Source: Cryobacterium inferilacus
Lineage (GTDB): Bacteria; Actinomycetota; Actinomycetes; Actinomycetales; Microbacteriaceae
Reading direction: 5' to 3'
Length of the DNA: 64,000 nucleotides
Assembly: GCF_019599185.1 (NCBI RefSeq)
Contig: NZ_JAIEUL010000001.1
Location: 310,001-374,000, forward strand
The position numbers and the translations under genes are program-made. The notes below the pieces were generated by a model. The model had not been told where the DNA came from. It was given only the letters and a program-made list of their open reading frames with translations, and made no database searches. Shown in pieces: positions 60,706 to 64,000 of this stretch; the stretch's first letter is position 1, and each line of letters begins with the position of its first letter.

Positions 60706-62943
60706 TCACCCCTTGGACAACGCCGCCCTGGCGGTGTCGTCGAGGCGTCGCCGTACCGCTTCCCGGAGCGCGGGCATGGTGCGGATCTCCGGGTCGCCGC
60801 CGATCAGCTCGCGCGCGGCCGTGCGGGCATCCGAGATGATGTCGCCATCGGTCGCCACCCGCAGCAGCCGCAACGACGATTGACCGCCGGACTGGAACCG
60901 TCCGAGCACATCGCCCTCCTGCCGTTGTTCGAGGTCCACCTGCGCCAGTTCGAACCCGTCCAGCGTCTTGGCCACGGCCTCGATCCGCTCTCGCGCCGGC
61001 GTGCCGATCGGAGCTGTCGTCAGGAGCAGGCACAGGCCGGGCACCCCGCCACGGCCGACCCGGCCGCGCAGCTGGTGCAGTTGGGACACCCCGAAACGGT
61101 CGGCGTCCATCACCACCATGGCGGACGCGTTGGGCACATCCACCCCCACCTCGATGACCGTGGTGGCCACGAGCACCTGGATGTCACCGGCGGCGAACGC
61201 CTGCATGGTGGCATCCTTCTCGTCGGCGCTCATGGCGCCGTGCAGGGGTTCGATGCGAACCGACGTGAGCAGCGGATGCCTCCGAAGGTTGGCGAGGAGC
61301 TCCTCCACATTGGTCATCGGTGTGGCATCGAAGTCGATCTCCTCGCCCTGCTCGATTTTCTTCGGCGCGATCGCCGGGCACACGATGAAGCACTGCCGGC
61401 CCAGCGCGAGCTCCTCCGACACGCGTTGCCACACCCGCATCACCCAGGCCGGTTTCTCGTCGAGCGGCACGACGAAGCTCTCGATGCCCGGCCGGCCGGC
61501 CGGGAGGATGGCGATGGTGCTGACGTCGAGGTCGCCGAAGACGGTCATGGCGATGGTGCGGGGAATGGGTGTGGCGGTGAGCACGAGCACGTGCGGCGGC
61601 AGCTCGGCCTTGAGCCGGAGCGCCTCGCGCTGGTCGACGCCGAAGCGGTGCTGTTCGTCGATGACGACGAGGCCGAGGTCGAAGAACTGCACGGTGTCGC
61701 TGAGCAGCGCGTGGGTGCCGATGACGATGCGGGCCTGACCGGACACCGTGCGCAGCAGGGCTTTCCGCTTCGCGGCGGCGGGCAACTGGCCGGTGAGCAG
61801 GGTCGGCATCAGTTCGGCCGCGAGGTCGGGCCCGAGAATGCGGGTAATCGAGCGCAGGTGCTGACCGGCGAGCACCTCGGTGGGGGCGAGCAAGGCCGCC
61901 TGGCCGCCGGAATCCGCCACCGCGAGCATGGCGCGCAACGCCACCACGGTCTTGCCCGACCCGACCTCGCCCTGCACGAGCCGGTTCATCGGCGCGGTCA
62001 GGCCCATGTCCCGGCCGATCTCCGCGCCGGTGAGCTCCTGGTCCACGGTGAGGGCGAAGGGCAGAGCGGCGTCGAAGCGCTCCAGGTATCCACCGGGTAC
62101 CGGCAGTCGCACCTTGGTGCGCAGGGCCCGGTGCTCGGTGTGCTGTTGCACGAGCACGCACTGCAGCACAAAGGCCTCGGTAAACCGCAGCGTCGTCCTG
62201 GCCGCGTTCCATTCCTCGTCGGTGACGGGGCGGTGGATGAGGGTGAGTGCGTCGCGGTGCCCGAGCAGGGACCGTTCCAGGCGCATCTGCTCAGGGATCG
62301 GGTCGTCGACGGGGCCGAGCTGCCCGAGCACGTCCACGATGATCTTGGCGATCTGCCAGCTGGTCATGGCCGCAGTGGCCGGGTAGATCGGGATGGGTCG
62401 CTGGCCCCACAGCCGGGCCTGGGCCGCATCCGCCGGCGAGATCGTGGCATCCATCGGGTCGTCGCTGCCTGGCACGATCTGATAGTCGGGCTGGGCGAGC
62501 TGGCGGGCCTTGTTGAAGACCGTGACCTTGCCGGAGAACATGCCGCGCATGCCAGGGCGCAGCGTCTTGACCAGCCAGGGCTTGTTGAAGAAGGTGAGCG
62601 GAAGCATGCCGTGACCGTCGGAGATCACCACCTTGGTGCGGTGCAGCGCCTTCTTGCCCGGCTGCGCCCGACCGTAGTCCTGCACGGTCACCGAGATCAC
62701 TTCGGCCAGCACGGTGACGGATTCGTCGAGGGGCAGCTCGGCCAGGGTGGTGAGTTCGCCGCGCCGGGCGTACCGGCGCGGGTAGTGGCTGAGCAGGTCG
62801 CCCACCGTGGCCATGCCGAAGGCCTTGGCCAGCACGGTGGCGGGCCCGGCGGGGAGCACGACACGCAACGGGGAGTCCAGGGTCAGCGGAGCGGGGTCGT
62901 CGAAGGGATCGCGCGGGGTGGCGGCGGCATCCGAACCGGTCAT
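60706..62943 (-). CDS. recG: ATP-dependent DNA helicase RecG
   Basis: RecG unwinds and reverses stalled forks and branched DNA. The 745-residue protein has the N-terminal wedge/OB domain (LAEVISVTVQDYGRAQPGKKAL). Superfamily 2 motifs are GEVGSGKTVVALRAML, LAPTEVLAGQH, VIDEQHRFGVDQR, LTATPIPRTIAMT, VATTVIEVGVDVPNA and QLHQLRGRVGRGG. A TAGCAT -10 box is 6 nt from the ATG, indicating leaderless mRNA. It is divergent from rsmD. Confidence 0.96.
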   Translation of the reverse strand: MTGSDAAATPRDPFDDPAPLTLDSPLRVVLPAGPATVLAKAFGMATVGDLLSHYPRRYARRGELTTLAELPLDESVTVLAEVISVTVQDYGRAQPGKKALHRTKVVISDGHGMLPLTFFNKPWLVKTLRPGMRGMFSGKVTVFNKARQLAQPDYQIVPGSDDPMDATISPADAAQARLWGQRPIPIYPATAAMTSWQIAKIIVDVLGQLGPVDDPIPEQMRLERSLLGHRDALTLIHRPVTDEEWNAARTTLRFTEAFVLQCVLVQQHTEHRALRTKVRLPVPGGYLERFDAALPFALTVDQELTGAEIGRDMGLTAPMNRLVQGEVGSGKTVVALRAMLAVADSGGQAALLAPTEVLAGQHLRSITRILGPDLAAELMPTLLTGQLPAAAKRKALLRTVSGQARIVIGTHALLSDTVQFFDLGLVVIDEQHRFGVDQREALRLKAELPPHVLVLTATPIPRTIAMTVFGDLDVSTIAILPAGRPGIESFVVPLDEKPAWVMRVWQRVSEELALGRQCFIVCPAIAPKKIEQGEEIDFDATPMTNVEELLANLRRHPLLTSVRIEPLHGAMSADEKDATMQAFAAGDIQVLVATTVIEVGVDVPNASAMVVMDADRFGVSQLHQLRGRVGRGGVPGLCLLLTTAPIGTPARERIEAVAKTLDGFELAQVDLEQRQEGDVLGRFQSGGQSSLRLLRVATDGDIISDARTAARELIGGDPEIRTMPALREAVRRRLDDTARAALSKG

Positions 62944-62949
62944 ACTCCG

Positions 62950-62996
62950 ATGCTAAACGTCCCCACCGACAGAGGCAGCCGCACGGAGGCTAGGCT
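62950..62996. promoter_or_regulatory. divergent -10 boxes of recG and rsmD
   Basis: On the minus strand TAGCAT (62950-62955) is 6 nt from the recG ATG. On the plus strand TAGGCT (62991-62996) is 9 nt from the rsmD ATG. Only GGAG within 1-2 nt of the recG start could act as an SD, which is too close. Both transcripts are therefore probably leaderless or nearly so. Confidence 0.5.
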
Positions 62997-63005
62997 CGTA
63001 GGCAA

Positions 63006-63581
63006 ATGACGCGAATTGTCGCCGGGTTCGCCGGCTCCCTCACTCTCACCGTGCCGGCCAAGGGCACCAGGCCCACCAGCGACCAGGTCCGCGAGGCGAT
63101 GTTCTCCGCGCTCGACGCGCGCGATGCCGTACGCGGCTACCGGGTGCTCGACCTCTACGCCGGTTCCGGCGCACTCGGCCTGGAGGCCGCCAGCAGGGGC
63201 GCCAGGGTGGTCACCCTGGTGGAGAACGGCTTCGCGGCCAGCCAGGCCTGCCGCAAGAACGCGGCGGCCGTGCAGAAGGCCGCCCCGAAGGGCGCCCAGC
63301 TCGCCATCTCGGTGTCGAGCCAGGCCGTGTCGTCGTTTCTCGCTGCTACCCCGGACGGCTTCGACCTGGTGTTCCTCGACCCGCCGTACGACCTCGCCGA
63401 CACGGAACTGGCCGCGAACCTCGCCGCACTCGTGCCGCTGCTCGACCGGGATGCCCTGGTCGTGGTGGAGCGGTCGTCGCGCTCCCCCGAACCCGTCTGG
63501 GGTCCGGGCCTCGAGCTGGAACGCCGGAAGAACTATGGCGACACCACCCTCTGGTACGCCGCGGTCGCCAGCCCCTCCTAG
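63006..63581 (+). CDS. rsmD: 16S rRNA (guanine966-N2)-methyltransferase
   Basis: RsmD methylates G966 of 16S rRNA. The 191-residue protein has TRIVAGFAGSL, the TRPTSDQVREAMFSAL motif, SAM-binding LDLYAGSGALGLEAASRGA and the catalytic DPPYDLADTE motif near residue 125. It stands on the opposite strand from recG and coaD, unlike the recG-rsmD-coaD run common in relatives. It is convergent with thiL (22 bp). Confidence 0.93.
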   Translation: MTRIVAGFAGSLTLTVPAKGTRPTSDQVREAMFSALDARDAVRGYRVLDLYAGSGALGLEAASRGARVVTLVENGFAASQACRKNAAAVQKAAPKGAQLAISVSSQAVSSFLAATPDGFDLVFLDPPYDLADTELAANLAALVPLLDRDALVVVERSSRSPEPVWGPGLELERRKNYGDTTLWYAAVASPS

Positions 63582-63595
63582 ACGCCGCCAGAGGG

Positions 63596-63617
63596 GGCGC
63601 CGTCAGAGGACGGCGCC
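63596..63617. terminator. hairpin between convergent rsmD and thiL
   Basis: GGCGCCGTC (63596-63604) pairs perfectly with GACGGCGCC (63609-63617) around AGAG, a 9-bp stem that overlaps the thiL stop codon. GACGGCGCCGTC (63609-63620) is also a 12-bp palindrome. No U-tract on either strand, so bidirectional termination is plausible only. Confidence 0.45.
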
Positions 63618-64000
63618 GTCCCAGCCGCGGTAGGGGTCCCAGCCGCCCTGGGTGTGCGGCCGGCCGTCCACCAGGACCGTACCGGCCTGGTCGGTGACCA
63701 GACCCAGCCGCCGGAAACCCTCCGGCAGCGGCGCGTCGGGCGGGAAGGTCGCGAGCAGCCCGTGGTCCTCGCCACCGTTGAGGGCGAGCTCAGGCTGTGC
63801 GCCCAGCGTCGCGGACTCGAAGTCGATGCCCACACCGCTGGCTCTGGCGAGCCGGCCGGCGTCGATCGCCAGGCCGTCGGAGACGTCGAGCATGGCGCTG
63901 GCGCCGGCCAGGGCGGCGACGGCGCCCAGGTGGATGGGCGGTACAGGGGCCAGCTGCGCCGCCACGACCTCCGGCCGGCTGGCCTTGAGGGTGTCGGCGA
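63603..64000 (-). CDS. thiL: thiamine-monophosphate kinase, 3' part
   Basis: The C-terminal 132 residues of ThiL are present; the gene continues upstream beyond the window. ThiL phosphorylates thiamine monophosphate to the active diphosphate. ASAMLDVSDGLAIDAGRLARASGVGIDFE and ALNGGEDHGLLATFP match the AIRS-like C-terminal ATP and substrate region. The frame stays open to the window edge with LKASRPEVVAAQLAPVPP, consistent with the family. The 5' end lies outside the window. Confidence 0.88.
   Translation of the reverse strand, partial: ADTLKASRPEVVAAQLAPVPPIHLGAVAALAGASAMLDVSDGLAIDAGRLARASGVGIDFESATLGAQPELALNGGEDHGLLATFPPDAPLPEGFRRLGLVTDQAGTVLVDGRPHTQGGWDPYRGWDGAVL

Noticed and set aside
60397..63009. 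870-codon open frame on the plus strand
   Set aside because: It is antisense to recG and coaD. High GC with G/C at third positions leaves the opposite frame open; composition is His/Gly/Arg-rich and shows no domain.
1..64000. tRNA, rRNA or CRISPR array
   Set aside because: No cloverleaf with a CCA-end or rRNA consensus blocks were recognised, and no regularly spaced identical repeats with unique spacers. The regular repeats found (hendecads in 713-1141) are coding.

Overview
The window is high-GC, densely packed actinobacterial chromosome. The order of its housekeeping genes, the DUF2469, DUF222/HNH, F420-type LLM and deazaflavin nitroreductase-like families, and the style of the ribosomal proteins point to a Microbacteriaceae member. 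Cryobacterium or a close relative is my best guess (inference from recall, not a search). No rRNA, tRNA or CRISPR array was found.

Layout. 14-2735 (+): a long hendecad-repeat DivIVA-like coiled-coil protein and an AI-2E family transporter. 2741-5259 (-): alpha/beta hydrolase, a small Cys/His protein, a secreted lytic transglycosylase-like protein and a small protein with three GY-x-VD (DivIVA-type) motifs. 5304-9497 (-): cdsA, frr, pyrH, tsf, rpsB. 9825-12661: an M23-like protein with a degenerate active site (+), xerC (-), a CpdA-type phosphodiesterase (-), and a lipoprotein (+) whose stop codon is hit by an IS481-type insertion sequence (13367-14437). 14481-17649 (-): dprA, comM, yraN. Then DUF1269, nitroreductase-like and M19 dipeptidase genes. 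20026-26041 (-): DUF2469, rnhB, lepB, rplS, membrane protein, trmD, a formate/nitrite channel, rimM, khpA, rpsP. 26347-34844: GCS2 ligase, DUF222/HNH protein, LLM oxidoreductase, ffh, ABM monooxygenase, TetR/MFS divergent pair, DUF2004. 34853-35728: ftsY (-).

35971-46155 (+) is a tightly overlapped sulfur-assimilation operon: sulfite reductase, APS reductase, cysD, cysN, an SsuABC-like transporter, FprA-type ferredoxin reductase, a 7Fe ferredoxin and a thioredoxin-reductase-like flavoprotein. Together they could import a sulfur source, activate sulfate to APS, reduce it to sulfite and then to sulfide, with their own electron supply. A BBE-type flavoprotein follows. The block separates ftsY from smc (47739-51341, -). 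A GNAT gene (+) is next. 52601-62943 (-) carries mutM, rnc, rpmF, yceD, then transglutaminase/DUF58/MoxR genes, coaD and recG. rsmD is inverted (+), and thiL (-) runs off the end.

Recurrent themes are: (1) at least nine genes with a TANNNT -10 element only 6-9 nt before the start codon, suggesting leaderless or near-leaderless mRNAs; (2) short tandem duplications that include a stop codon at convergent gene ends; (3) an IS whose transposase takes its stop codon from the duplicated target. I found no obviously new defence or biosynthetic system. The most interesting leads are the flavoprotein at the end of the sulfur operon, the degenerate M23 protein, the triple GY-x-VD protein and the leaderless divergent TetR/MFS control region.
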